Shown here piece after piece: positions 27,805 to 36,185 of a stretch of 64,000 bases of DNA (its first letter is position 1; each line of letters starts with the position of its first letter). The notes below the pieces were generated by a model. That model had not been told where the DNA came from. It made no database searches and worked only from the letters and a program-made list of their open reading frames with translations. The DNA lies in the NCBI RefSeq assembly GCF_010501095.1, contig NZ_QVMP01000015.1, forward strand, positions 20,635 to 84,634, given 5' to 3'. A program made the position numbers and the translations under genes. The DNA comes from Dysgonomonas sp. 520. GTDB taxonomy: Bacteria; Bacteroidota; Bacteroidia; Bacteroidales; Dysgonomonadaceae.

Positions 27805-28034
27805 AGTTCGAATATATCTTACTGTTTATGAGGGAGATATATTAATATGAAAAATGTAAATCTTTTTTTTCTGTGACTTTAGTTAAACAACATAATCACA
27901 CCTTGCTGAACTTTGCGGCTATATAGAGACATACATAGCTAATAATCAATGACATGATTTGCTTCTTTCGGTTGTTTTGCATATCAACCGAGAAAGGTAC
28001 TTGTTAAACTTTTTTTAAACATTGCGAAAACAAG

Positions 28035-28862
28035 ATGGAAATACCGGATATAAAACAAAACAAGAACATTGAATACATACCTCTGAATAACGGTGGGCAG
28101 TATAATTCGCTATCTGGAAAAACCAGAATATTGTTCGTTATGGAAGGAGCTGTGTATGCCGAGTCTTCTTATTTTCATGATTCGCTTGTTTGCGAAAGGA
28201 TGATGTTCATTTTGCCAGAAGAAAGCGATATTTGTCTTCAGGCAAAGGGTGATGTCTCCATTATTATTATACATACAGAAAATATTATCAAATGGAGCAA
28301 GTGTTTTTCTCCGGAAGAGAAAAATAGCTTGAGGATAAAGGATGGATACAGGATGAAGCCGGGATTCATCTGTCTGGATATCATAGAGGTGGTGTACGAC
28401 TATCTGAAAACCTTACAAGCATATATCTCTTTCGATGTGGTTTCGGCTAAGTTGGAAGAGATAAAACTTAGGGAATTCTTCCTTATCCTCAGCAAATTAT
28501 ATCCGGCGGAACAATTGCACAGCTTCCTGAACATGTATATGATCTCCGACTTCTATTTCACGGAACAAATCAGAATCAACTACAGGAAGGCGCGTAATAT
28601 ACAGCAACTGGCACATCTAGTCAATTTCAGTTATTCGGGATTCAATAAAAAATTCAAGAAGGTGTTTGGCACTCCGGCATACAGTTGGATGCAGAAGAGA
28701 AAAGCGGAAGATGTTTATAATGAGCTAAGTAAATCGTCAAAGAGTATAAAGGAAATCTCTACGGATTTCAACTTCATATCCTTGTCTCACTTTAATGAAT
28801 TTTGTCATAAAATGTTTGGGCAGTCGCCCCGGCAGGTAAGAAAACAGCAAACAAACGGATAA
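28035..28862 (+). CDS. AraC-family transcriptional regulator
   Basis: 275 residues. The N-terminal part (about 1-170) looks like a cupin-type sensing domain without a recognisable ligand motif. The C-terminal about 90 residues hold the two helix-turn-helix units: NIQQLAHLVNFSYSGFNKKF and SIKEISTDFNFISLSHFNEF, ending in FGQSPRQVRKQ. Its targets are unknown; the next gene, a surface FISUMP protein, is in the same direction 335 bp later. A 26-bp inverted pair flanks the gene. Confidence 0.9.
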   Translation: MEIPDIKQNKNIEYIPLNNGGQYNSLSGKTRILFVMEGAVYAESSYFHDSLVCERMMFILPEESDICLQAKGDVSIIIIHTENIIKWSKCFSPEEKNSLRIKDGYRMKPGFICLDIIEVVYDYLKTLQAYISFDVVSAKLEEIKLREFFLILSKLYPAEQLHSFLNMYMISDFYFTEQIRINYRKARNIQQLAHLVNFSYSGFNKKFKKVFGTPAYSWMQKRKAEDVYNELSKSSKSIKEISTDFNFISLSHFNEFCHKMFGQSPRQVRKQQTNG

Positions 28863-29197
28863 AAACCAATGGCTAAAAAGCAAAACAATGTGACCGGATT
28901 TACTATTTTTTTTGATTTTGAGGAATGGCGTATTTCTGTAACCTCTGTCACCTACCAAGTGACAGATGTTATGTGTTTTCGGAATGTAATATAAAAGTAA
29001 GGAATATAATCGGTCAAAATACACAAAATGAACAAAATGACCTATCCGTGGCATGTTTTTCATTGGGAGCAAACAATTAAAGGTACAGGCTTTATAAAGA
29101 TTCATATTATATAAATCACAGATAATACAGCAAAACATAGCATTATGCAAACACAAAAGTTGTCCATAGAGTATAAACAATTAAACAAAAAAAAATT
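28863..29197. other. 335-bp interval upstream of the FISUMP gene
   Basis: Contains the inverted partner of the AraC-leader dyad (28940-28965). The rest is AT-rich; I see no exact TAnnTTTG box and no gene. Confidence 0.55.
28940..28965 (-). promoter_or_regulatory. Inverted partner of the 26-bp AraC-leader sequence
   Basis: The reverse complement of 27775-27800 with a single mismatch, 232 bp upstream of the FISUMP start. Candidate binding site shared by the regulator gene and its neighbour. Confidence 0.5.
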
Positions 29198-30889
29198 ATG
29201 AAAATAGTAAATCACACAATCAAGAACCTGTTGCTGGCAGCGATGTTGTTTCCGGCAACCTTTACGGCATTGCACGCCCAGGTAACTGTTGGTTCGGATA
29301 CAGAGCCTACAAAGGCTGCCTTGTTGGAACTCAAAACACAGCAGACAGCCGGGACTGTCCCTTCGGTTATCGATGATGCCAATATCACTTCCACTACAGG
29401 CGGCTTGTTGCTTCCCCGCGTCAAACTGGTAAATGTCAATACGATGCAGCCGTTTATTGCAAACAATAATGCCGATTGGGTTGCCAACACCAACTCTATT
29501 AAAGAGAAACTTGCCGGGCTGATGGTCTATAACCTGACCAATGACGGGATTTTCTACCCCGGGGTCTACACCTGGGACGGTTCCGCATGGATGACCTCAG
29601 GGGTTAATCCCGCCAGCTCTTCCATTGCCGGGCAGCCCAAAGCCTTCACCTTCTACGAATCGGGTCAGGGAACAGTCGATGCCCTTGAAATCATCGTCAA
29701 GGGTCCGGGTACATGGACTTACCAATGGTACCAGGTAACGGGCAATAACGTACATGTGCGTATCGGCAAGCCTGTGGGTGAAGCCGGAACTATATATACA
29801 ACTACCGCTGATGCTGATGCAGCCGGAGCCAACACTTCGAAATTCAAGCCTCAGGCTGTACTCAAAGGCACTACCCGCGATGCGCGTAATACCGGCTTTT
29901 ACAAATTCTATTGTGTCGCTGAGAGTGATCAGGGTGCTACACTGACCTCTGAAACGGCCGAAGTGGCTGTGGGGTGCGGGGCTAAGGATAATATGGGCGA
30001 ATGGGTCTCTTTTATGTGCTTTAACCTGGGTGCTACCAAACTGACCATTGCCGATCAGATAGGACACCCGATGAATTACTCTGCCGATTCGGAGGGTAGT
30101 GCGCATTATTACATTGCAAATGAAGAGCAGGTTCTCGGCGATTTATACCAGTGGGGGCGTATTGGTGATGGACACCAAAAGCGTGGAGTGTCAGCAGGCT
30201 TTGTTCCAGGACAGGCAACCGCGGGTAGCAATAAGGTAAATTATAATACAACTACTCCTCCAACATACGAGAATGGTAACCTACTTGGTACTTATCAGCG
30301 TTATCCTATGCAGCAGGTAGCTCGTTCCAATGCTACCTACTATGGTAAGTTTATTATTCCCGGTTCATCTCAAAATTACAATTGGGCATTTAACCTGCCG
30401 ACTAGCGAGATAGACCTGTTATGGCAAACAGCCCGTTTTGCACCTAACGACCCTTGCGCTAAAATTAATGCTGACGGTTTGACCTACATGACCTATTATC
30501 CTGCGGCGAGTTCAAGCGCTGCCGGCGGGGCATCCACTACCAATTGGCGTATACCTTCGCAGGACGAATGGGGCAGAATTTTCAAGGGCGGGGGTATAAC
30601 AGGTCCCACTACAACCGCCACAGCTAACACCTGGCAATGGAACTCTACCAATTGCCGTGGTATGGAAATTAAGCCTGATGGCGTTACCACTACCCTGTTT
30701 TTGCCCGCTACTGGCCGTCGGCATGCCGGTAATGCTTTGCTCGGTGCCCAAGGTATGTATGGCTACTATTGGAGCAGTAGTATCCTTGGTACTAATGCCT
30801 ACTTCATGAGCTTCCTCGCTGGTGCGGTATATCCTGCTGGCAGCACCTACCGCGGCGTCGGCCATGCGTTGCGTTGCGTCAAAAACTAA
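29198..30889 (+). CDS. FISUMP-domain surface protein
   Basis: 563 residues with a signal peptide (MKIVNHTIKNLLLAAMLFPA, cleavage about residue 27 at LHAQ). The first half is beta-rich and repeats the Bacteroidetes surface pattern (VTVGSDTEPTKAALLELK). The C-terminal about 280 residues match the FISUMP (Fibrobacter succinogenes major paralogous) domain: GDLYQWGRIGDGHQK, NWRIPSQDEWGRIF, LPATGRRH, YYWSSS and LRCVKN at the end. FISUMP proteins are surface exposed; the function is unsettled. GC is visibly higher than in its neighbours. Confidence 0.85.
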   Translation: MKIVNHTIKNLLLAAMLFPATFTALHAQVTVGSDTEPTKAALLELKTQQTAGTVPSVIDDANITSTTGGLLLPRVKLVNVNTMQPFIANNNADWVANTNSIKEKLAGLMVYNLTNDGIFYPGVYTWDGSAWMTSGVNPASSSIAGQPKAFTFYESGQGTVDALEIIVKGPGTWTYQWYQVTGNNVHVRIGKPVGEAGTIYTTTADADAAGANTSKFKPQAVLKGTTRDARNTGFYKFYCVAESDQGATLTSETAEVAVGCGAKDNMGEWVSFMCFNLGATKLTIADQIGHPMNYSADSEGSAHYYIANEEQVLGDLYQWGRIGDGHQKRGVSAGFVPGQATAGSNKVNYNTTTPPTYENGNLLGTYQRYPMQQVARSNATYYGKFIIPGSSQNYNWAFNLPTSEIDLLWQTARFAPNDPCAKINADGLTYMTYYPAASSSAAGGASTTNWRIPSQDEWGRIFKGGGITGPTTTATANTWQWNSTNCRGMEIKPDGVTTTLFLPATGRRHAGNALLGAQGMYGYYWSSSILGTNAYFMSFLAGAVYPAGSTYRGVGHALRCVKN

Positions 30890-30897
30890 TTAATGCA

Positions 30898-30935
30898 CCT
30901 CACCCCCGCCTCTCCAAGGGGAGAGGAGCCGTAAA
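30898..30935. repeat. GC-rich palindromic intergenic repeat
   Basis: CACCCCCGCCTCTCC followed by GGGGAGAGGAG forms a short hairpin. Related C-rich/G-rich stretches occur at 19527-19600, 32482-32550 and, inside a coding sequence, 31015-31052. Confidence 0.55.
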
Positions 30936-30973
30936 GCCACGGATATCCGAGTTACGAAAATACAAGATAACAA

Positions 30974-32227
30974 ATGATACTAAGGATTATATATATTATT
31001 GGGTTGCTATTCTTTCTCTCCCCCTTCGGGGGAGCCGGAAGGGGTTTTGCCCAGACCCTCGAAGTTGAATTGCCATACTGCTCAGGCAGGGAGTATTCTC
31101 TCTGCCTGTTGCAAGGTACAGGACAGGATACTATCGCTATGGGATTATTGGATGACAAAGGCAAAGCTATAATCAGTTTTCCTCTAAACTACCGGGGCGT
31201 AGGCCGTCTGACTATAGAGCAGTGCGGGCATATGCGCAATATAATACTTAATGGAGAAAAGCGTATTACATTAAGCGAGGCGGACAGCCTCGAAGCCAAG
31301 ACCATATTTACACATTCGCCCGAAAACAGTTTTCTGATCGAAGCCATGGCAAAACAGAACAGGATTCTTAAAGACTATTACCGCCTGGCCAATGGCCAAA
31401 CGGAGCAGTTTATGATATTCGCTTCTCCCGAACAACGTATGAAGGCGGTAGAAAATGAATACAAGGCTTTTCGGGGTGAGATTAGCGGTAGTCCGCTCTA
31501 TGCCGCACGTGTACTTGAAATACTCAATCTGTTGACGGGTGTCGGCAGTTCGTTCATTATTTCAGAGCAGCAGATGTTAGAAGAACAGCGCGGGTTTATT
31601 GTCAATAAGGTGAATTTCAACGACCTGTATACCTGCGGATTTTGGAGTCAAACGCTGGAAGCATGGGTACAAATGACCTCGCAAAACGATACTTTACTCT
31701 TAACCAATACCCGGCACATGCTCGACCGCTGTGGGGGGGACATACCCATCCGCAGAGAACTCACACAAACAATTATCCGTCTATTCTCTAAATATGCGAA
31801 AGACAACCTGCTGGCTGAACTGGGCACCGAATACCTGACCATGCCCCTGAACGGGCAATTAGCTCCGGAAATAGTTGTTAGTGATGGCACATCCTTTATC
31901 CCCAAAAGCAGCCTGATCGTCTTTTACGAAACAGGTTGCGGCAACTGCCACTACGAGCTCGAAAACCTCAAAGCAAAATATTCTCTTTTGTCCAACAAAC
32001 ATAATGGTCTCAGGATAATCTCTATTGCAGCCGATATCGGCAAAGAAGTGCATGAAGAAACATCGGCAAAGTTACCATGGGTGGATAAATTTTGCGACTT
32101 CAAAGGGTTTGACGGAGACAACTTCAGGAATTACGGCATTGTAGGTACACCCACTTATATCCTGACCGATAAAGAAGGCATTGTTAGGGGAAGGTATGCA
32201 CAGCTAAAGGAATTAATAAAAGATTAA
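30974..32227 (+). CDS. Thioredoxin-like (TlpA/DUF4369-type) exported protein
   Basis: 417 residues. The signal peptide (MILRIIYIIGLLFFL ... GFAQ) has its last part, SPFGGAGRG, encoded by a GC-rich palindromic repeat. A beta-rich N-terminal domain and a helical middle follow. The C-terminal thioredoxin fold has the redox motif in FYETGCGNCHYEL (CGNC, about residue 320) and the cis-Pro loop VGTPTYIL. It probably acts as a periplasmic or surface thiol-disulfide protein. It lies 84 bp after the FISUMP gene, in the same direction. Confidence 0.82.
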   Translation: MILRIIYIIGLLFFLSPFGGAGRGFAQTLEVELPYCSGREYSLCLLQGTGQDTIAMGLLDDKGKAIISFPLNYRGVGRLTIEQCGHMRNIILNGEKRITLSEADSLEAKTIFTHSPENSFLIEAMAKQNRILKDYYRLANGQTEQFMIFASPEQRMKAVENEYKAFRGEISGSPLYAARVLEILNLLTGVGSSFIISEQQMLEEQRGFIVNKVNFNDLYTCGFWSQTLEAWVQMTSQNDTLLLTNTRHMLDRCGGDIPIRRELTQTIIRLFSKYAKDNLLAELGTEYLTMPLNGQLAPEIVVSDGTSFIPKSSLIVFYETGCGNCHYELENLKAKYSLLSNKHNGLRIISIAADIGKEVHEETSAKLPWVDKFCDFKGFDGDNFRNYGIVGTPTYILTDKEGIVRGRYAQLKELIKD

Positions 32228-32231
32228 GTTA

Positions 32232-32247
32232 ACCCGTAGTGCATTAA
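32232..32247. repeat. Terminal repeat of the IS982-like remnant
   Basis: ACCCGTAGTGCATTAA is almost identical to the outer ends of the two MITE-like elements (ACCTGTAGTGCATTTA at 23399, ACCCGTAGTGTATTTA at 40480). It begins with ACC, as IS982-family ends usually do. Confidence 0.75.
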
Positions 32248-32463
32248 TCATACAATACAAGTTTTTAAATTGTTAATATTCCTGTTGTTTAATTTATTAA
32301 TGAGTTGTATAACTGTCAGAGTCATTATCTTAGATAATATTCTGTTTTTGAAACCATCAAAATATTTAGCATAATTTCTACGAATCATAAACTGGTCACA
32401 TAATTGAGAGAATAAAGTTTCAATACGTTTTCTTGATTTACGGAAAGGAGGAGGGTCAAAAGT
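32248..32463 (-). pseudogene. IS982-family-like transposase, C-terminal remnant
   Basis: The minus strand reads openly for about 70 residues to a TGA at 32248-32250. The text includes RKSRKRIETLFSQLCDQFMI and, after NYAKYFDGFKNRI, the end TVIQLINKLNNRNI, the C-terminal pattern of IS982-type DDE transposases (RKRIET..FSQL, GFK.RI). No start or catalytic core remains; the element breaks at about 32463. The terminal repeat lies directly after the stop codon, as in an intact insertion sequence end. Confidence 0.75.
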
Positions 32464-32481
32464 TCCAAATTTCAGAAAATA

Positions 32482-32550
32482 CCCCCAGCCCCTAAAGGGA
32501 TGTATTGATTATCAATTGTTTAAAAAGTCCCCTTTAGGGGATTAGGGGTA
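32482..32550. repeat. C-rich/G-rich inverted repeat
   Basis: CCCCCAGCCCCTAAAGGG and CCCTTTAGGGGATTAGGGG form an imperfect hairpin with an AT-rich loop. A dispersed intergenic palindrome of the same style as 19527-19600. Confidence 0.6.
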
Positions 32551-32571
32551 GAAAAGACTTTTGACAGCCCC

Positions 32572-33175
32572 TTCTTTTTCGTAGTTTTATATGAGTTGTG
32601 TGCGATGTGATTTCTTTAGGTTTTACGCCATCTTGTTTATAGTTGCGGCTTCCTCTTCTTTTTTCGATATTATATTTTTAGCTATCATCAGGCAGGCAAA
32701 TATTATTCCCGGCACAAATGAAGCAATTCCTGCAATAAGGGATACGGTGGACGGGTTGCTTCCGGTCTTTATTATCTCCGTAACAACCGTAACAGTCATA
32801 TACAATGACCCGACAAACAGAAACATACCGAGAATAATGCCCAGAGTTCTGCTTTTTATTATCAACTGCAAGATTAAAGTAAACGCAAGAATAAGTATTG
32901 GCAAACACAGCGCTTCTCCGCTGATCTTGTTACTTGCCAACCAAAACATCGACAACAGGATAAAGAATATCTCAGGAGCGATGGATAAAGTTCGATTAGT
33001 AGTTTTCATCTGTTTTTTTAGACTTAGGTGTTTTTTTTATAAAAATTAATGATTTCCCATGATTTATAACGAAAGATAAGACAAATAAATCGAATGAAAA
33101 AAATTTTAACTCTGTTTCCCGCATATTTAAGATTTGCGTGCTTGTTTGCCTCTTGATATTTTTTACGTAAAATGA
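32572..33175. repeat. 604-bp duplication, copy B (direct)
   Basis: Matches 27112-27714 in the same orientation. Outside these limits the sequences differ at once, so the duplication ends are sharp. Confidence 0.9.
32623..33009 (-). CDS. Small four-TM membrane protein, copy B
   Basis: 128 residues, one substitution from copy A (Ser for Phe in the third hydrophobic segment) despite 13 base changes within the gene. Family and function are unknown. Its upstream region is also duplicated, so both copies should be expressed alike. Confidence 0.7.
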   Translation of the reverse strand: MKTTNRTLSIAPEIFFILLSMFWLASNKISGEALCLPILILAFTLILQLIIKSRTLGIILGMFLFVGSLYMTVTVVTEIIKTGSNPSTVSLIAGIASFVPGIIFACLMIAKNIISKKEEEAATINKMA

Positions 33176-33407
33176 AACGAAGAAAAACGAAGAATGGATT
33201 TTTTTGACACGACTCAATCGTTAAAATATGTTAATTGTTAATAAAAACAAGCTTTAAGAAAAAGTGCAAATACAAACAGGTAGCGGGTCTTTCCATTATC
33301 CTGTTGCTGCTCCTGACCGGTGGAGGTTTACGGGCGAAGGTGAAAACCCTGCCCAAGATTTTTCATTGATCGTAAATGAATCAGTATTTGCGGCGATGGT
33401 TGGAGGA
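33010..33407. other. 398-bp interval with duplication end and a decayed signal-peptide frame
   Basis: 33010-33175 belongs to copy B. The rest holds a 44-codon open frame (33235-33369) that looks like the beginning of an exported protein but lacks an ATG. Confidence 0.5.
33235..33369 (+). pseudogene. Possible remnant of an exported-protein N-terminus
   Basis: From a TTG at 33235 the frame reads a basic stretch (KTSFKKKCKYKQ), a hydrophobic core (VAGLSIILLLLLTGGG) and LRAKV, then stops at TGA 33367. This is a good signal peptide with nothing behind it. It lacks an ATG, so it is probably a decayed gene start; a small expressed peptide is less likely. Confidence 0.3.
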
Positions 33408-34349
33408 TTAAAGATTCTCAAAATCCTTTACAAACTTCTTGTCCAAAGCGAAGATAGCCACCGAAACGATAGTTGTGGTAATAATGCCCGCAACACCAAT
33501 TATCGAACTGTATGTTTCGTCGTAATTATCTACGATGAACGGCATTATCATTATCATAGACGTCAGCATAGATATTAGTGCAGCCGGAGCCAATACGGTC
33601 TTCATTTTCAGTCGGATGTATATTAATATAGGAGTAGCTGATATGGTAAACAACACCATCAGGAAAACGCCTAAGCCTGTGTGCCCCTGATGATACAATC
33701 CCAACAACACCAGGGGTATATACCATATTCCCCAAACTAAGCCTATGAACAGAGAAGACCTTAGGAAGCCTGCTTTCTGTGTCTCCCTAAGCAGGAATCC
33801 GCGCCATCCGAGTTCTTCACCCAGAGAAAACAACATCCCTAAGGTAAAACCCCTGAAAATAATTCCGAAAAAGAAAGAAATCAACAGGCTTGTGCCCGAC
33901 ATCTGAGCCGAAGACTGTTTCATCGTAGCAACCAAACCAGGCGGTATTTCCGGCATCGACGCCAGCATTTTGTCTATCATCACTTCTCCCGAAAGGTTGA
34001 CCATGCCGAATTGCGACAGGTGAAACTGTATTCCCAACAGATTTATGATGCCAAACATTAAGGCATAAATGAGTATAAACAATGCCGGAATGATAAAATA
34101 CCACCTTGTTTTGTTTTTGAAAAAGCAAAAACCACAGGTTTGCAAATTTTCTCCGTACATTAATCTCTGAACCGAAAAGGCAGCTATGGCCGGCGACATC
34201 AGATAGAACAAGGAAATAAGAGTAGAACCCATTATGCCATCAGCTTTCGTATCGGTGAAGTATACCAATGCAGCTACCAACCAACTCAAACTAAATGTTA
34301 AAGCGAGAAACAACCTTACCTTGTCCTTATCTACTTGATTATCTTTCAT
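33408..34349 (-). CDS. CPBP-family intramembrane glutamic endopeptidase (Abi)
   Basis: 313 residues from the ATG at 34349; an in-frame TTG 21 bases upstream is less likely. About eight transmembrane helices. The CPBP motif 1 is LGEELGWRGFLLRE (about residue 178; EExxxR) and motif 2/3 includes GLVWGIWYIPLVLL. Relatives process prenylated proteins or act in bacteriocin self-immunity; the role here is unknown. A TAnnTTTG box 39 bp upstream supports the start. Confidence 0.88.
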   Translation of the reverse strand: MKDNQVDKDKVRLFLALTFSLSWLVAALVYFTDTKADGIMGSTLISLFYLMSPAIAAFSVQRLMYGENLQTCGFCFFKNKTRWYFIIPALFILIYALMFGIINLLGIQFHLSQFGMVNLSGEVMIDKMLASMPEIPPGLVATMKQSSAQMSGTSLLISFFFGIIFRGFTLGMLFSLGEELGWRGFLLRETQKAGFLRSSLFIGLVWGIWYIPLVLLGLYHQGHTGLGVFLMVLFTISATPILIYIRLKMKTVLAPAALISMLTSMIMIMPFIVDNYDETYSSIIGVAGIITTTIVSVAIFALDKKFVKDFENL

Positions 34350-34387
34350 TTTTATTATGTTTTTGTTCAAAATTGCTTTGCAGCCAG

Positions 34388-34395
34388 CAAAGATA
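34388..34395 (-). promoter_or_regulatory. Candidate -7 box (TATCTTTG) for the CPBP gene
   Basis: An exact TAnnTTTG match on the minus strand, 38 bp before the ATG at 34349. Confidence 0.5.
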
Positions 34396-34574
34396 ATCTT
34401 TATTCCGTTTTTCCTGCAATTTCGTCACAATAAGGGAAATTCCGTATACACACAAACAGCATATTTAACACAAAGGATTAAAATTTGCCCCGTATGTCAC
34501 AAATTTAACAAGAGAAGAGCTCGGGGTAGTATGCCCGGGATCTTAACGAATTAGGAGAATAAGGTTGTAGCGTT

Positions 34575-34608
34575 TTTACAAAAAAACGTTTATGATAGTT
34601 TTTGTAAA
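34575..34608. repeat. 10-bp inverted repeat beside the recombinase gene
   Basis: TTTACAAAAA (34575-34584) and TTTTTGTAAA (34599-34608) are perfect inverted repeats 14 bp apart, 21 bp beyond the recombinase stop codon. They could be a terminator stem for that gene or a recombination/arm site. Confidence 0.4.
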
Positions 34609-34629
34609 GTTTGTGTTTTTCAACAATTT

Positions 34630-35901
34630 CTATTTCTTAGTATTTATAGCCGTAGTTATCTGCTCATTGGCCCGGTCTATGATAGATCGGTCGAACGAAG
34701 CCAGATACGTATAAGTCGTTTTCTCGGACGAGTGCCCCAGTCCTTCGCTGATTACCCAAAGCGGAAGATTTTCTTGCTTGGCAATGGTTGCCCACGAGTG
34801 ACGGGCTACGTGCGTAGAAATACGTTTCTTTATACCACAAAAAGCAGCTATCTTTTTCAATCGCTCATTTTGCAAACGTAATGCGCTTTCGTACTGAATG
34901 CGGGGCGACTTTTTAGGGTCAATGATAATGGGGAAAACATAGGGAGTGTTCCTAACCTCTTCTTTGAAGCTGTCCATAATAATCCGCATCGACGGGGTTA
35001 TTTTAACTTCTATAATCCCCCCGGTTTTTTTTCTGTAATAACGAATAATATTGCCCCTGATATTTTTCTTCTGCAGAAAAGCCATATCAACAAAGCTCAT
35101 GCCTCGGGCATGGAAACAGAAAAAGAACAAGCGTTTTGCAAAATCGAGACCTTCCAGGTAATCCCTGTTTGTTGTTGTCCTGAATCTTCTGTCGATTTTG
35201 TCGGACAAGTCTAAAGCGTTCATACGGCTGATCTCGTCGATGTTGAGTGCCCGTTTTTGGGTTTTCTGAACCCCCGTATATACATGCATAAACGGATTGG
35301 CATGTTTTGGTAATATACGCTTTTCGGAGACCGCCTTGTTGTAAATAGCCCTCAGGTTTCGCATATAAAACGAAATCGTATTGGGCGTTTTGCTGTTTCG
35401 TTTCATTTCGTTCTCAAAATCCTTTATCAGGTTTGCGTTGATGTGATTGAGCGGAATATCCAAACTCTTGTTGAAGTGCACCAGAGCTTGCGCTGCTGTG
35501 CGATAGGCACGGGCAGTCCGTTCCTGCCCCGATTTGATCAGTAGCATTGCCTGACGTTCCACAAAATTAAGTAATTTCCCACTATCCGTTCTGAACTTGT
35601 AATAGTTCACTACATCCACTGCCGTGTACCGGCCGTCCAATTCCAGGTTTTCGATAATGTGTTCGAAAATAGAGTTGATCTCCGAGAGTTTTTCCTCTAT
35701 TTGCATTAAATAATGTATTCTCACCTGATCGGTCATAGGGAACACTAAAGCCTGTTTGTCTTTGTCCCATTCGTGAGGATAAATTCGGAATGGTAAACTC
35801 AAGACTTTTGTTCTTCTCATGTGAATAATTCGTACACTGAGACTTCCCTTCTGGTCGCCAATACGAGTTGACGGACGAAAGACAAATGATATCGATGCCA
35901 T
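34630..35901 (-). CDS. Tyrosine recombinase of the Bacteroidetes invertase/integrase type
   Basis: 423 residues. An N-terminal arm-DNA-binding domain (SISFVFRPSTRIGDQKGSLS) is followed by a SAM-like core-binding domain and a catalytic domain with the Arg in FCFHARGMSFVDMAFL, the HVARHSWAT box (about residue 367) and the Tyr in TYTYLASFD (about 398). The ARGMSFVDMA block is typical of recombinases that include Bacteroides DNA invertases. No phage or conjugative genes adjoin it, so it is an orphan; it may control a local inversion or be left from a lost element. Confidence 0.85.
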   Translation of the reverse strand: MASISFVFRPSTRIGDQKGSLSVRIIHMRRTKVLSLPFRIYPHEWDKDKQALVFPMTDQVRIHYLMQIEEKLSEINSIFEHIIENLELDGRYTAVDVVNYYKFRTDSGKLLNFVERQAMLLIKSGQERTARAYRTAAQALVHFNKSLDIPLNHINANLIKDFENEMKRNSKTPNTISFYMRNLRAIYNKAVSEKRILPKHANPFMHVYTGVQKTQKRALNIDEISRMNALDLSDKIDRRFRTTTNRDYLEGLDFAKRLFFFCFHARGMSFVDMAFLQKKNIRGNIIRYYRKKTGGIIEVKITPSMRIIMDSFKEEVRNTPYVFPIIIDPKKSPRIQYESALRLQNERLKKIAAFCGIKKRISTHVARHSWATIAKQENLPLWVISEGLGHSSEKTTYTYLASFDRSIIDRANEQITTAINTKK

Positions 35902-36185
35902 AAAAATGTAAAAATTTAAGTTATAATTTCAGTTTCTTCTATTGATACCTTATGTTAGTGCATTTATTTTATCAAACTAATTTTATCATATATATAGAGT
36001 GCGATTTGGCTATCTTCATTTCCCAAATACGAGATATATGAACTACATATTATTCAGACTTCGATACAAACAAATAAATAACTTATATTGATAATCCCCT
36101 AGTTATAATATAACAATTATTATTACTATTCGATTAGATTTTTAAGTATTTTTGATTCCCATTAAAAAAACAAAGATATACAAAG
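35902..36185. other. 284-bp AT-rich interval upstream of thyA
   Basis: No gene. It contains a candidate -7 box (36147-36154) for thyA; the rest is low-GC sequence with no structure that I can support. Confidence 0.5.
36147..36154 (+). promoter_or_regulatory. Candidate -7 box (TATTTTTG) for thyA
   Basis: An exact TAnnTTTG match, 31 bp before the ATG. No good -33 partner is seen. Confidence 0.45.

Larger units (their letters stand above)
27550..28034. other. 485-bp interval: duplication end, araC promoter and long leader
   Basis: 27550-27714 is the upstream part of duplication copy A. 27738-27745 is a -7 box. A dyad with a T-run (27775-27804) follows. The remaining 230 bp before the AraC ATG is AT-rich with no gene that I can support. 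Confidence 0.6.
32228..32622. other. 395-bp interval: transposase remnant, C-rich palindrome, start of copy B
   Basis: Holds the IS982-like remnant (32232-32463), a palindrome of CCCCTAAAGGG with CCCTTTAGGGG (32482-32550), and the first 51 bp of duplication copy B. Confidence 0.7.

Noticed and set aside
33235..33369. A complete small secreted peptide gene
   Set aside because: There is no ATG and nothing follows the signal-peptide-like segment, so a decayed gene start is more likely; kept only as a low-confidence remnant.
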